This document shows, in pieces, positions 29,219 to 37,601 of a stretch of 64,000 nucleotides of DNA. The position numbers were made by a program, and so were the translations under genes. Position 1 is the first letter of the stretch; every line of letters begins with the position of its first letter. This DNA comes from Arthrobacter pityocampae (GTDB lineage Bacteria; Actinomycetota; Actinomycetes; Actinomycetales; Micrococcaceae), in assembly GCF_002927275.1 (NCBI RefSeq), contig NZ_PRKW01000003.1, positions 496,001 through 560,000 on the forward strand. The letters are read 5' to 3'. Below the pieces are notes generated by a model. The model had not been told where the DNA came from and ran no database searches. It saw nothing but the letters and a program-made list of their open reading frames with translations.

Positions 29219-29884
29219 ATGACTACTATCGCGATCATCGGAGCAGGACGCGGCCTCGGCGCCGCCGTGGCACGCCGTTTCGGAGCGGAAGGCTTCTCGG
29301 TGGCCCTCATCTCCCGGAGCCAGGGCAAGCTCGACGCCCTCGCCGAAGGCCTCGGAAAGGAGGGCATCCAGGCCCGCGGGTTCGCGGCGGACGTCCGCAA
29401 CCCGGAGTCGATCGCTGCCGCCCTCGAAGCGGCGACGGAGACGCTCGGCCCCATCGAGGTACTGCAGTACAGCCCCCTTCCGCAGAAGGACTTCATGCGG
29501 CCCGTCCTCGAGACCACACCGGCGGACCTCCGGGGCCCCGTCGAGTTCTCCATCTACGGACCCGTGGCCGCCGTCCACCAGGTGCTGCCCGGCATGCGCT
29601 TCCTCGGCGAGAACCGAGGCACCATCCTCTTCATCAACGGCGGCTCGGCCGTGAAGCCGGGCCGCTCCGTCACGGGGACGTCGGTGGCCTTCGCGGGCCA
29701 GGCCGCCTACGCGCAGCTGCTGCACGAGGTGCTCGGCGAGGAGGGCATCCACGTCTCGCAGCTCATCATCGGCGGCCGCATCATCGAGGGCGATCCGGAG
29801 AAGGACCCGAATGTCCTCGCCGACCTCATCTGGGGCCTCCACGCACAGCGGGACACCTTCCGCCACCAGGTCAGCGCCGATTGA
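29219..29884 (+). CDS. Short-chain dehydrogenase/reductase-like protein lacking the catalytic Lys
   Basis: This is a 221-residue protein. The Rossmann start IAIIGAGRGLGAAVARRFG binds NAD(P), and AADVRNPES contains the adenine-site Asp. Classic SDRs have YxxxK; here the aligned segment reads GQAAYAQLLHEV, with Leu where Lys is expected. NAG is also absent (LQYSPLP). The nucleotide site seems intact but classical SDR catalysis looks unlikely. It begins 55 bp after the ROK gene on the same strand and may be co-transcribed. Confidence 0.8.
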   Translation: MTTIAIIGAGRGLGAAVARRFGAEGFSVALISRSQGKLDALAEGLGKEGIQARGFAADVRNPESIAAALEAATETLGPIEVLQYSPLPQKDFMRPVLETTPADLRGPVEFSIYGPVAAVHQVLPGMRFLGENRGTILFINGGSAVKPGRSVTGTSVAFAGQAAYAQLLHEVLGEEGIHVSQLIIGGRIIEGDPEKDPNVLADLIWGLHAQRDTFRHQVSAD

Positions 29885-29946
29885 CCGGACTGTCCCGGCT
29901 GTCCCGCCGACCGCCCCGGCTGTCCTGCCGACGGACCCGGACCGGG

Positions 29947-30783
29947 CTACTTCCCGACGCCGTCCGCGAGTCCGCGCACGAAGTACCGCTGCGTGAGGAA
30001 GAACAGCAGGATGACCGGGACGGCGGCGATCGTCATCCCCGCGAACACCACGGGGTATTCCGTCCCGTGCTTGCTCATCAGGTTGGTCAGCCCGATCGGC
30101 AGGGTCTGCAGGTCTCCCCCGCTGGTGAACACCATGGCGAACAGATACTCGTTCCAGGTGAACAGGATGTTCAGGATGACGCTGGAGACGAGGATCGGCT
30201 TGCACATGGGCAGGATGATGCTCCAGAACGCCCTCGCCTTGCCGGCCCCGTCCACGGCCGCGGCCTCATCGATCTCGAGCGGGAGGTCCACCATGTATGC
30301 GCGGATGAGGAACGTGGTGAACGGGATCCGGAACGCGACGTAGAGGATCAGCAGGGCCCAGAACGTGTTGTACAGCCCGAGTGCCTGGAACATCTTGACG
30401 AGCGGGATCAGCGCGACGGCGGGGGCGAGCATCAGGCCGCCGAGGATCAGCGCGAGGACGGTCCGGCTGAAGGGGATCTGCATCCGGGTGAGCCCGTAGG
30501 CGGCCCAGGCGCTGATGAAGACCGTCGCGATGGTCGCCGTGACGGTGACCAGGACGCTGGTCACGAGGTAGCTGCTGACGCCGCGGTTCCAGGCCTTCAC
30601 GTAGTTGTCCCAGGTGAGCTGGAGCGGCAGCGCGAAGGGGTTCCCGAAGAGCTCGCTGTTGGTCTTGAAGCCGTTCAGGACCATCCACAGCAGGGGATAG
30701 ATCACGACGACGGCGAGGGCCAGCAGGAACGACGCCACGAAGGTGCGCGCGACCACCCCCAGGAGACTTGTCCGGGTCACCAT
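29947..30783 (-). CDS. CUT1 ABC importer permease (MalG-like), Amadori-locus transporter
   Basis: This 278-residue protein has six membrane helices and the EAA loop LEIDEAAAVDGAGKARAFWSIILPM. The ATG overlaps the upstream permease by seven bases. It belongs to the importer divergent from the deglycase/kinase genes. No ATPase gene is nearby. Confidence 0.9.
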   Translation of the reverse strand: MVTRTSLLGVVARTFVASFLLALAVVVIYPLLWMVLNGFKTNSELFGNPFALPLQLTWDNYVKAWNRGVSSYLVTSVLVTVTATIATVFISAWAAYGLTRMQIPFSRTVLALILGGLMLAPAVALIPLVKMFQALGLYNTFWALLILYVAFRIPFTTFLIRAYMVDLPLEIDEAAAVDGAGKARAFWSIILPMCKPILVSSVILNILFTWNEYLFAMVFTSGGDLQTLPIGLTNLMSKHGTEYPVVFAGMTIAAVPVILLFFLTQRYFVRGLADGVGK

Positions 30784-31739
30784 TCGACTCTCCTCTTCCG
30801 TGTGATGGCCAGCTGCAGGAGCGCGACGCCCAACGTCAGGACGAAGATCACCGTGGCGATGGCGGCGGCGTACCCGAAGTCGTTGCGGCCGAAGCCCATG
30901 CGGTAGAGCCAGCTGACCAGGACCTGGCTCGAATTGTTGGGACCTCCACTGGTCATCACCATGACCTCGTTGAACACCTGGAAGGCACCCGAGAGGGTCA
31001 CGATGATCATCAGCCCGGTCATCTCGCGGGTCAGCGGTACCGTGACCTGCAGGAACCGGCGGACCGGCCCGACGCCGTCGAGCGAGGCGGCATCGTAGAG
31101 GTCCTGGGGGATGCGCTGGATGGCGATCGCGAACAGCAGCGTGGAGTAGCCGAAGCCCTGCCACTGGCTCATGGCGATGACGGCCCAGATGGCGGTGCCC
31201 TCCTGCCCGAGCCACGCCTGCGTCAGGGAATCAAGCCCCACGCCCCGCAGGGCCGCGTTCAGGATCCCGAGTTCCGGCTCGTAGATGAAGTAGAACAGCA
31301 GCCCCGCGACCGTCAGGGAGATCGCGGACGGGACGAAGTAGATGGCCCGCAGCGCGCGCCGCCACCGCTCGGACCGCAGGCCCTCCACCAGTGCGGCGAG
31401 GAGCAGTGCGCCGAAGACCTGGCAGACCAGCGACACCCCGGCATAGGCGGAGTTGTTGAGCAGCGCGCGCCAGAACACCGGGTCGCCGGCCAGCTTCTCG
31501 TAGTTGGCCATCCCGACGAAAGAGGACCCTCCTGCGTAGATGTCCCACTTCATGACGCTGTACTGCAGGTTCTGGAGCAGGGGAAGGTAGACGAACACAC
31601 CCAGGACCAGGAGTGCGGGAGCCACCCAGGCCCAGCCGCGGGTCCTCCGGTGCCGCCGCACCCTTGCGCCCCCGGTCCGGGGAAGCAGGGGCGCGGCGGG
31701 TTCGGTCCTACTCGGCGCTGTCTGAAGCGGCGCGGACAC
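30777..31739 (-). CDS. CUT1 ABC importer permease (MalF-like), Amadori-locus transporter
   Basis: This 320-residue protein has an Arg-rich cytoplasmic N terminus, six helices and the EAA loop QDLYDAASLDGVGPVRRFLQVTVPL. The frame opens with GTG 31739 inside the binding-protein gene (32-base overlap), with GAGG 11 bases upstream. A later GTG at codon ~27 is possible. Confidence 0.88.
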   Translation of the reverse strand: MSAPLQTAPSRTEPAAPLLPRTGGARVRRHRRTRGWAWVAPALLVLGVFVYLPLLQNLQYSVMKWDIYAGGSSFVGMANYEKLAGDPVFWRALLNNSAYAGVSLVCQVFGALLLAALVEGLRSERWRRALRAIYFVPSAISLTVAGLLFYFIYEPELGILNAALRGVGLDSLTQAWLGQEGTAIWAVIAMSQWQGFGYSTLLFAIAIQRIPQDLYDAASLDGVGPVRRFLQVTVPLTREMTGLMIIVTLSGAFQVFNEVMVMTSGGPNNSSQVLVSWLYRMGFGRNDFGYAAAIATVIFVLTLGVALLQLAITRKRRVEW

Positions 31740-33024
31740 TGCTCAGGACCTCTTCGGGAGTCTCGGATCCGGACACCAGCGCCTCGCCGCCGGCGAGCCA
31801 GGCGTCCGCGACGTCGGGCACCGTGACGGCGTCGAGCCACCCGAGCAGGTAGCTGGCCTCATTGAGCTTCCCGACGCCCTCGACGACGGCGGGGCTCGCC
31901 GTCGATTCGGAGACGGCGCCCACGATCGTGCTCGGCTGGCTGAAGGGGGCTTCGGCGAGCGTCTCCGCGTTGGCCTTGCTGGTGACGAACTTGAGGAAGT
32001 CGACGGCGAGTGCCTGGCGCGGCGACCTGGCGTTGACCATCATGCCCTCGGGCGACCCCTCGAGCGCGGCCGGATCCCCCTCCGCGCCTTCGGGCGCGGG
32101 CAGGGCGAAGATCCCGAAGTCCTCGGCGGTGATCTTCGAGGAATCGGTGACGACAGAATCGAACTCCAGGATCTCCTGGAAGTACATGGCCGCCTGGCCA
32201 GCGGACTGGGCCTGCTGGGCGGTCGAGTACAGCACGCCGTTGGAGTCCGACCCGGTCGCCGTGCAGTCCTGCACCAGGGTCTGGAACTCCTCGAGCGACG
32301 TCGTGTAGCCCGGGTGGTCCCAGGAGGCGGTCGCCGGGACGAAGTCCTTCTCGAGGACGTCCTGCGGCACGTTGTAGGCGAAGAGCTGCTGGAGGACGTG
32401 CAGTCCCGGCCAGCCGTCCTTGTTGCCGAAGGCCAGCGGCTCCACGCCCTGCGCCTCCAGCTTCGGGCAGGCGGCGATCAGTTCCTCGAACGTGGCTGGG
32501 ACGGCCACGCCGGCCTTGTCGAAGAGGGCCTTGTTGTAGCCCATGAACTTCCCGTTGTTGTAGAGGGGAACGGCGTAGTACTTGCCGTCCTTGGCGAAGG
32601 CGTCCAGCGATGCCGCCCCGAAGGTTGATCCCCACTCCGAATCGGGGGCCAGCACGGCGCTGAGATCCGTGGCCAGCCCGCCCTCGATGAACTTGTCGGC
32701 GTAGTCGCCGGTCCACGAGAAGTAGATGTCGGGCAGGGCCGAGGAGGCGACGAGGGTCTTGGTCTTGTCCTTGATGCTCTGGTCGGTCTCCTGGATGATT
32801 TCAAAGTCGACGTCCGGGTGCAGGGACGTGTACTCGGCGGTCAGATCCTCGAAGTAGGGGGACAGCGGTTCCCCGCCGAACTTCGTCAGGATGGATAGGG
32901 TGCCGTCGTACTCGGGCGCGGCCGTGAGGTCGGCGGCCTCGATCTCGGCTCCGCCTCCGCAGGCCGTGAGGCTCACCAGAGCCGCGGCCGTGACCGCGCA
33001 TACCTTCAGTCGGACGTTCTTCAT
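31708..33024 (-). CDS. CUT1 solute-binding lipoprotein, Amadori-locus transporter
   Basis: This is a 438-residue protein with signal peptide and lipobox SLTACG (Cys22). The family-1 binding-protein fold shows LSILTKFGGEPLSPYFEDL, NGKFMGYNKALFDKAGVAVP and AAMYFQEILEF. AAGGAGGA precedes the ATG. A 14-bp LacI-type palindrome lies ~115 bp upstream. Divergence from FrlB/FrlD-like genes suggests a glycated amino acid or related sugar conjugate as ligand (inference). Confidence 0.88.
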   Translation of the reverse strand: MKNVRLKVCAVTAAALVSLTACGGGAEIEAADLTAAPEYDGTLSILTKFGGEPLSPYFEDLTAEYTSLHPDVDFEIIQETDQSIKDKTKTLVASSALPDIYFSWTGDYADKFIEGGLATDLSAVLAPDSEWGSTFGAASLDAFAKDGKYYAVPLYNNGKFMGYNKALFDKAGVAVPATFEELIAACPKLEAQGVEPLAFGNKDGWPGLHVLQQLFAYNVPQDVLEKDFVPATASWDHPGYTTSLEEFQTLVQDCTATGSDSNGVLYSTAQQAQSAGQAAMYFQEILEFDSVVTDSSKITAEDFGIFALPAPEGAEGDPAALEGSPEGMMVNARSPRQALAVDFLKFVTSKANAETLAEAPFSQPSTIVGAVSESTASPAVVEGVGKLNEASYLLGWLDAVTVPDVADAWLAGGEALVSGSETPEEVLSSVRAASDSAE

Positions 33025-33137
33025 GGCCGATCCTCCTTCATTGGCCGGGACCTGCCCGGAAGCCGTGCGCTGCGGATCGACGGCGGCCCGCTGGGCCGGT
33101 CCATCTCCGCGTGGTGCGGATCACAGTAACCCAGATT

Positions 33138-33151
33138 TGATACCGGTACCA
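33138..33151. promoter_or_regulatory. LacI-type operator copy 1
   Basis: TGATACCGGTACCA matches 13 of 14 bases of the perfect palindrome at 33249-33262. The central CCGG with A/T flanks is typical for LacI-family sites. It is placed to control the minus-strand transporter operon. Confidence 0.7.
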
Positions 33152-33211
33152 GGGGCGAGCGTGAATATTTCCGACGAATCGATCACTAGCAACAAACCAG
33201 CCGACAAACTG

Positions 33212-33241
33212 TTGACGCTGCAGAATTCGTCGTGCAACGAT
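33212..33241 (+). promoter_or_regulatory. Possible promoter of the deglycase operon
   Basis: TTGACG (33212-33217) and AACGAT (33236-33241) are separated by 18 bases and lie just upstream of the perfect operator at 33249-33262. The -35 is convincing; the -10 is weak. Confidence 0.35.
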
Positions 33242-33248
33242 GTGCCGG

Positions 33249-33262
33249 TGATACCGGTATCA
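33249..33262. promoter_or_regulatory. LacI-type operator copy 2
   Basis: TGATACCGGTATCA is a perfect 14-bp palindrome 37 bp before the deglycase ATG. Together with copy 1, 111 bp away, it brackets both divergent promoters, which would allow repression with or without looping. Confidence 0.75.
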
Positions 33263-33298
33263 GTCCGGTGCCACCTCGCCTCTTCCGAAGGGATCATC

Positions 33299-34294
33299 AT
33301 GCTGAAGTTCGATGAGGATCAGTTCCTCACCCGCGCCCGGAGCTTCCTGGGCCTCCAGCCGCGCATCGAAGAAGTCGTCGCCGGCCTCTCCGACGTCGAC
33401 GCCGTCTTCCTCATCGGATCGGGGGGAACCTACGCTGCGATGTGGCCCTACGAGCACCTGCTTCGCCGCACCACCAGGATCCCGGTCCGCTCCGCCATCG
33501 CGGCGGAACTGGTCCTCTCGGGCGATGCCCTGCTCACGGAGCGGGCGGTCGCCGTCTTCGCCTCGGCCTCGGGCACCACCGAGGATGTCATCCAGGCCAT
33601 CGAGTACTGCCGCGCCCGCGGTGTCCGCACCGTCGGATTCACCGGGATCGCCGACAGCCCGATCGCACAGGCCGTAGACCACGCCCTCATCAGCGAGCCC
33701 GATGCCTGGCCGTTCGATCTCGGCCTGCTGCTCTTCACCACGCGGTTCCTGTCCGAACGCGGCGAGTTCGCCGGCTACGACAAGCTCGTGGACCAGCTGC
33801 AGGCCGTCCCGGCTGCCCTCGTGGAGGTGGCCCGCAAGGCGGAGCCCGTGGCCGAGGCCTTCGCGGCACGCCACAGGGACACGGACTTCCACTTCGTCGT
33901 GGGCAGCGGCAATCTCTGGGGCCATGCCTACCTGTACTCCATGTGCATCCTCGAGGAGATGCAGTGGCTGCGCACCACCCGGGTGCACGGCGCCGAGTTC
34001 TTCCACGGCTCCCTCGAGCTGATCGAACCCGACACCAGCGTCCTGCTCTTCGTGGGCGAGGACGAGACCCGCCCCCTGATGGAGCGCGTCGTGAGGTTCT
34101 CGGAGAAGTACTCGCAGGCGACCACCGTCCTGGACACCGCCGACTACGCGCTGGAGGGTGTCGACGACGAATTCCGCGGCCTGCTCGCCCCGCTGGTGAT
34201 GGACACGATCACCAGCCGGATCAGCAAGCACCTCGAGAAGCAGCGCGACCACTCGCTCGACCTGCGCCGGTACTACCGGGTCGTGGAGTACTGA
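33299..34294 (+). CDS. SIS-domain sugar isomerase/deglycase (FrlB-like)
   Basis: This is a 331-residue protein with two SIS-type halves. The first has FLIGSGGTYAAMWP and FASASGTTEDVIQAIEYCR. The second has FVVGSGNLWGHAYLYSMCILEEMQWLRT, then HGAEFFHGSLELIEP. Length and the CILEEMQW / HGAEFFHG segments resemble fructoselysine-6-phosphate deglycase FrlB, which splits Amadori phosphates into glucose-6-phosphate and the amino acid. AAGGG lies 7 bases before ATG 33299; the frame is open further upstream without a site. The kinase follows 83 bp downstream. Confidence 0.78.
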   Translation: MLKFDEDQFLTRARSFLGLQPRIEEVVAGLSDVDAVFLIGSGGTYAAMWPYEHLLRRTTRIPVRSAIAAELVLSGDALLTERAVAVFASASGTTEDVIQAIEYCRARGVRTVGFTGIADSPIAQAVDHALISEPDAWPFDLGLLLFTTRFLSERGEFAGYDKLVDQLQAVPAALVEVARKAEPVAEAFAARHRDTDFHFVVGSGNLWGHAYLYSMCILEEMQWLRTTRVHGAEFFHGSLELIEPDTSVLLFVGEDETRPLMERVVRFSEKYSQATTVLDTADYALEGVDDEFRGLLAPLVMDTITSRISKHLEKQRDHSLDLRRYYRVVEY

Positions 34295-34377
34295 GCCGAC
34301 CGGACGGCGAGTCCCTCCTGCCCGGCCGGGTGCCACCCACCCGGCCGGGAGTCCCTCCTTCGAGCAGCAAGGCACCC

Positions 34378-35307
34378 ATGCGCGTTCTCGGCTTTGGCGA
34401 CAATATCGTCGACCGCTTCATCGACCGCCGCACGTCCTATCCCGGCGGCAACAGCGTCAACTTCTCCGTCTTCGCACGCCGCCTCGGTGCCGACGCGGCG
34501 TACCTCGGCGTCTTCGGGAACGACCGGTTCGGCGACCTGCTGAAGGAATCCCTCCGCGCGGAGTCCGTCGACATCTCACGCTCGGTCACCCGGATCGGGC
34601 CGAGCGGCTGGACCAACATCCGGCTCGAGGACGGCGAGCGCCAGTTTTTGGACTGGAACGGTGGCGGGATCACCCTCGCGGAGCCCCTGCACCCCTCCGC
34701 CGAGGACCTCGCCTACCTGGCCGGGTTCGACGTCGTGCATTCCAGCGTCTATTCCGGCATCGAGGAGCACCTGCCCGCCCTGCACGCCGCTGGCCCCCGC
34801 GTGAGTTTCGACTTCTCCTCGGACGACGACCGGCGGTCCGAGGCGTACCTCGCCGCCGTGTGCCCGTTCGTGGACCTGGCGCAGTTCTCCTCCGCTGATC
34901 TCGGCCACCGTGAGACACGCGATCTCCTCTCGACGGCGATCCGCCACGGGGCCGGCGCCGCCCTGGCGACCCGGGGCACCGAGGGCGCCCTGTTCCTGGC
35001 CGGCGGCACCTTCCACGAGGGCGGCGTGGAGTACATCCCGCCATCGTCCGTCGTCGACACGATGGGCTGCGGGGACGCGTACCTGACGGCCATGATCCTC
35101 CGGCTGCTGCAGGCGGGCTGGTCACGGGAGGCGCCGCCGGATGCCGGAGAGGTGGCGGCCTCGATGCAGGCTGCCGCCCTCTACTCGGCACGGCAGTGCA
35201 CGGTCGAGGGGGCCTTCGGGCACGGGTGGCCGTTCTCCGACGCGGACCCGGACGAGGCCCGGGCTGCCCTGGCCGGGCCGGGCGTCCCGCTGCCTCGCTA
35301 CCATTAG
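34378..35307 (+). CDS. PfkB-family sugar kinase (fructoselysine kinase FrlD-like)
   Basis: This is a 309-residue ribokinase-fold enzyme. It has GGNSVNFSVFARRLG near the N terminus, VVHSSVYSGIEEHLPALHAAG mid-protein, and the catalytic/anion-hole signature VDTMGCGDAYLTAMI, where the usual Ala of GAGD is Cys and the base Asp is kept. Spacing and the short N terminus (MRVLGFGDNIVD) match FrlD, which phosphorylates fructoselysine at C6. AAGG precedes the ATG. It is followed after three bases by a LacI gene. Confidence 0.8.
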   Translation: MRVLGFGDNIVDRFIDRRTSYPGGNSVNFSVFARRLGADAAYLGVFGNDRFGDLLKESLRAESVDISRSVTRIGPSGWTNIRLEDGERQFLDWNGGGITLAEPLHPSAEDLAYLAGFDVVHSSVYSGIEEHLPALHAAGPRVSFDFSSDDDRRSEAYLAAVCPFVDLAQFSSADLGHRETRDLLSTAIRHGAGAALATRGTEGALFLAGGTFHEGGVEYIPPSSVVDTMGCGDAYLTAMILRLLQAGWSREAPPDAGEVAASMQAAALYSARQCTVEGAFGHGWPFSDADPDEARAALAGPGVPLPRYH

Positions 35308-35310
35308 CCC

Positions 35311-36438
35311 ATGGCGTCCGAGCATCCTCCCATCAGCGCGCCCACCATCTCGGACGTCGCCGCGGCAGCCGGTGTCGGGCGGGCGACGGCGGCCCGCACG
35401 CTCGGTGGCTACGGCTCCGTCAGCGCCGTCGCACGGGAGCGGGTCCTGGCCGCCGCGGAACGCCTGGGGTACCGGTCGAACATCCTCGCGCGGAGCATGA
35501 CCACCGGAGTCACCAATTCCCTCGGGATCGTCGTCGCCGACATCGGGAACACCTTCTTCTCCGGCCTGATCCGGGGCGCCTCCGACGCCGCGAGCGCCAG
35601 GAACCTCGACGTGATCGTCATCAGCACCTACGAGGACCTGGCCGCCGAACGGCACGCCGTCGGCGTCCTCCTCGACAAGCAGGTGGACGGCATCGTGGTG
35701 TCCTCGGCGGCCGTCGGCGCACCCGACGCCGAACACCTCGCCGAGGCGACCCGTCGCGGCACCCCCGTGGTCCTGATCGACCGCCTGGTCCCGGGACTGC
35801 ACCTCGACGCCGTCGTCGTCGACAACCGGGCGGAGGCCCGGCGCGTGACGCGGACGCTCATCGAGGCCGGCCACCGGCGGATCGGGTTCCTGTGGGGCCC
35901 GACGACCGATACCGGGATCGACACGCTGGACGAGCTCCTGACCGTCAACACACGCAGCCTGTGGAGCGATGCGGAGCGCCTGCGCGGGTACCTGGACGCA
36001 CTCCAGGACGCGGGCATCCCCTACGCACCGGGCCTCGTCACCACGGGGGCGAAGACCGAGGAATCCGCGGCGCGGGCCGCCCTGGCCATGCTGCAGTCGG
36101 AGGATCCGCCCACCGCCCTCTTCGCGACGGAGGCGGAAGCACTCATCGGCGCCCTGCACGCCGTCCAGGACCTCGGCCTCTCCTACCCCGGGGACGTCTC
36201 CCTCGTGGGCTTCGACGACACGAGCTGGGCGACCGTCATGCAGCCGCCGCTCACGATGATCGCCCAGCCGGTGGACGCGATGGGGCGCCTGGCGGTGGAG
36301 CAGGTCGTGTCCCGCATCGGCTCGCCGGAGTACGAGCCCCGGCTGCACATGCTGCCGGCCGAGCTCATGACCCGCTCGTCCATCGGGCCGCCCTCCCGGG
36401 TGCCGGGCGCGCCGACCGCGTCGGCGGGGAAGGCCTGA
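35311..36438 (+). CDS. LacI-family regulator of the Amadori locus
   Basis: This is a 375-residue protein. The N-terminal HTH is ISDVAAAAGVGRATAARTLGGYG, and the hinge helix YRSNILARSMTTG and a periplasmic-binding-like effector domain follow (SLGIVVADIGNTFFSGLIRG ... VSLVGFDDTSWATVM). It begins three bases after the kinase stop, so it is in the same transcript. It is the prime candidate to bind TGATACCGGTATCA sites in the divergent promoter. A Pro/Ala tail follows residue ~355. Confidence 0.88.
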   Translation: MASEHPPISAPTISDVAAAAGVGRATAARTLGGYGSVSAVARERVLAAAERLGYRSNILARSMTTGVTNSLGIVVADIGNTFFSGLIRGASDAASARNLDVIVISTYEDLAAERHAVGVLLDKQVDGIVVSSAAVGAPDAEHLAEATRRGTPVVLIDRLVPGLHLDAVVVDNRAEARRVTRTLIEAGHRRIGFLWGPTTDTGIDTLDELLTVNTRSLWSDAERLRGYLDALQDAGIPYAPGLVTTGAKTEESAARAALAMLQSEDPPTALFATEAEALIGALHAVQDLGLSYPGDVSLVGFDDTSWATVMQPPLTMIAQPVDAMGRLAVEQVVSRIGSPEYEPRLHMLPAELMTRSSIGPPSRVPGAPTASAGKA

Positions 36439-36479
36439 GCCCTCCCCCGCCGGCTCGCTGTGCGCCGCGGAGTTCCCGG

Positions 36480-37601
36480 TCAGGCGAAGCGTCCGGGCCG
36501 GAAGGTCTCCAGCATCGGGTGCCTGCGCCCGGTGACGATCTCGTTCGCCAGCAGCTCGCCTCCGATCAGCCCCAGCGTCGCCCCGGAGTGGGTGAACGCG
36601 ACGAAGCATCCGGGCACGGTCCCGAGTTCACCGAACACCGGCTCGCCGTCGCCCGGGATGGGCTTGCGGCCGATCTTCCAGGACGACGCAGTGAGCTGCG
36701 GCTCGCCCTCCAGCAGCCGGGCGGCCTCGTCGGCGAGTTCGTTCACGACCGCCTCGGGGATCGAGTACGTCCCGTCGGCGTTCTGGGTGATGCTCTCCTC
36801 GTACCAGTCGTGGTCGAGCGCGAACGTGTTGCCGGGGTTCGGCCGCACGGCCGCCCTCGGGGTGTTCAGCACGGTTCGCACCGGGTGTTCCACGGGAGCG
36901 GTCGTCACGAGCATCGACACCGGTGAGGCGTCCGGGATCTCGACCCCCAGTCCGGCGACGACGGCGGGCGTCTGCGGTCCGCAGGCCACGGCGACGGCGT
37001 CCGCCGGGAAGGACCCGGCGTTCGGGGTCCCGATGCCGGCCGCCCGCCCGTCCTCGACCAGGACGCGCGCCGTTCCGGCGTTCGTGACCAGCTCGCCGCC
37101 GCGGGCGCTGAACTCCTCCATCAGGAAGTCGATCAGGTGCGGCAGGCTCACCCAGCCCTCACCGGGGTTGAAGATCGACACCGTGCCGACCGCGTCCCCG
37201 CGAATACCCGGCGTGTGGTCGTTCACGTCGGCCGGAGACACCAGGACGGAGTCGTAAGCGTGGGCCCGCTCGTAGTCATGCCGCGCCACCGTGTCCTGGT
37301 CCGAGCCGGCGTCGGCCCAGTGGAGGCCACCGTCGAAGCGCAGCCAGTCGCGGGACGGGTCCGCGGCGAAGAGCGTCCGGTACCGGTCGATGCCGCACAC
37401 GCGCAACTGGTGGTACGGGTAGGTCCGCTCGCCCGCGCTGTTGAGCCAGGACAGGGACCGGCCCGAGGCCCCGCTCGCGAGCTCCGCCTCCGTGATCAGG
37501 ACGACCGACGCCCCCTCGCGCAGGAGGTGCACCGCCGTCGAGACCCCGAGGATCCCGCCGCCGAGGACTGCGACGCGTGGTGTTGGTTCAGCCGTGCTCA
37601 T
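36480..37601 (-). CDS. FAD-dependent DAO-family oxidoreductase (possible amadoriase-like)
   Basis: This is a 373-residue protein. The N-terminal FAD motif VAVLGGGILGVSTAVHLLREGA is followed by ELASGASGRSLSWLNSAG, typical of D-amino-acid-oxidase/sarcosine-oxidase-like enzymes. FTHSGATLGLIGGELLANEI near the C terminus closes the FAD site. Fructosyl-amino-acid oxidases belong to this family and have been described from Arthrobacter. Its place between two LacI genes and next to FrlBD-like genes makes a glycated amine a plausible substrate, but the sequence does not prove it. GAAGGAAT precedes the ATG. Confidence 0.8.
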   Translation of the reverse strand: MSTAEPTPRVAVLGGGILGVSTAVHLLREGASVVLITEAELASGASGRSLSWLNSAGERTYPYHQLRVCGIDRYRTLFAADPSRDWLRFDGGLHWADAGSDQDTVARHDYERAHAYDSVLVSPADVNDHTPGIRGDAVGTVSIFNPGEGWVSLPHLIDFLMEEFSARGGELVTNAGTARVLVEDGRAAGIGTPNAGSFPADAVAVACGPQTPAVVAGLGVEIPDASPVSMLVTTAPVEHPVRTVLNTPRAAVRPNPGNTFALDHDWYEESITQNADGTYSIPEAVVNELADEAARLLEGEPQLTASSWKIGRKPIPGDGEPVFGELGTVPGCFVAFTHSGATLGLIGGELLANEIVTGRRHPMLETFRPGRFA

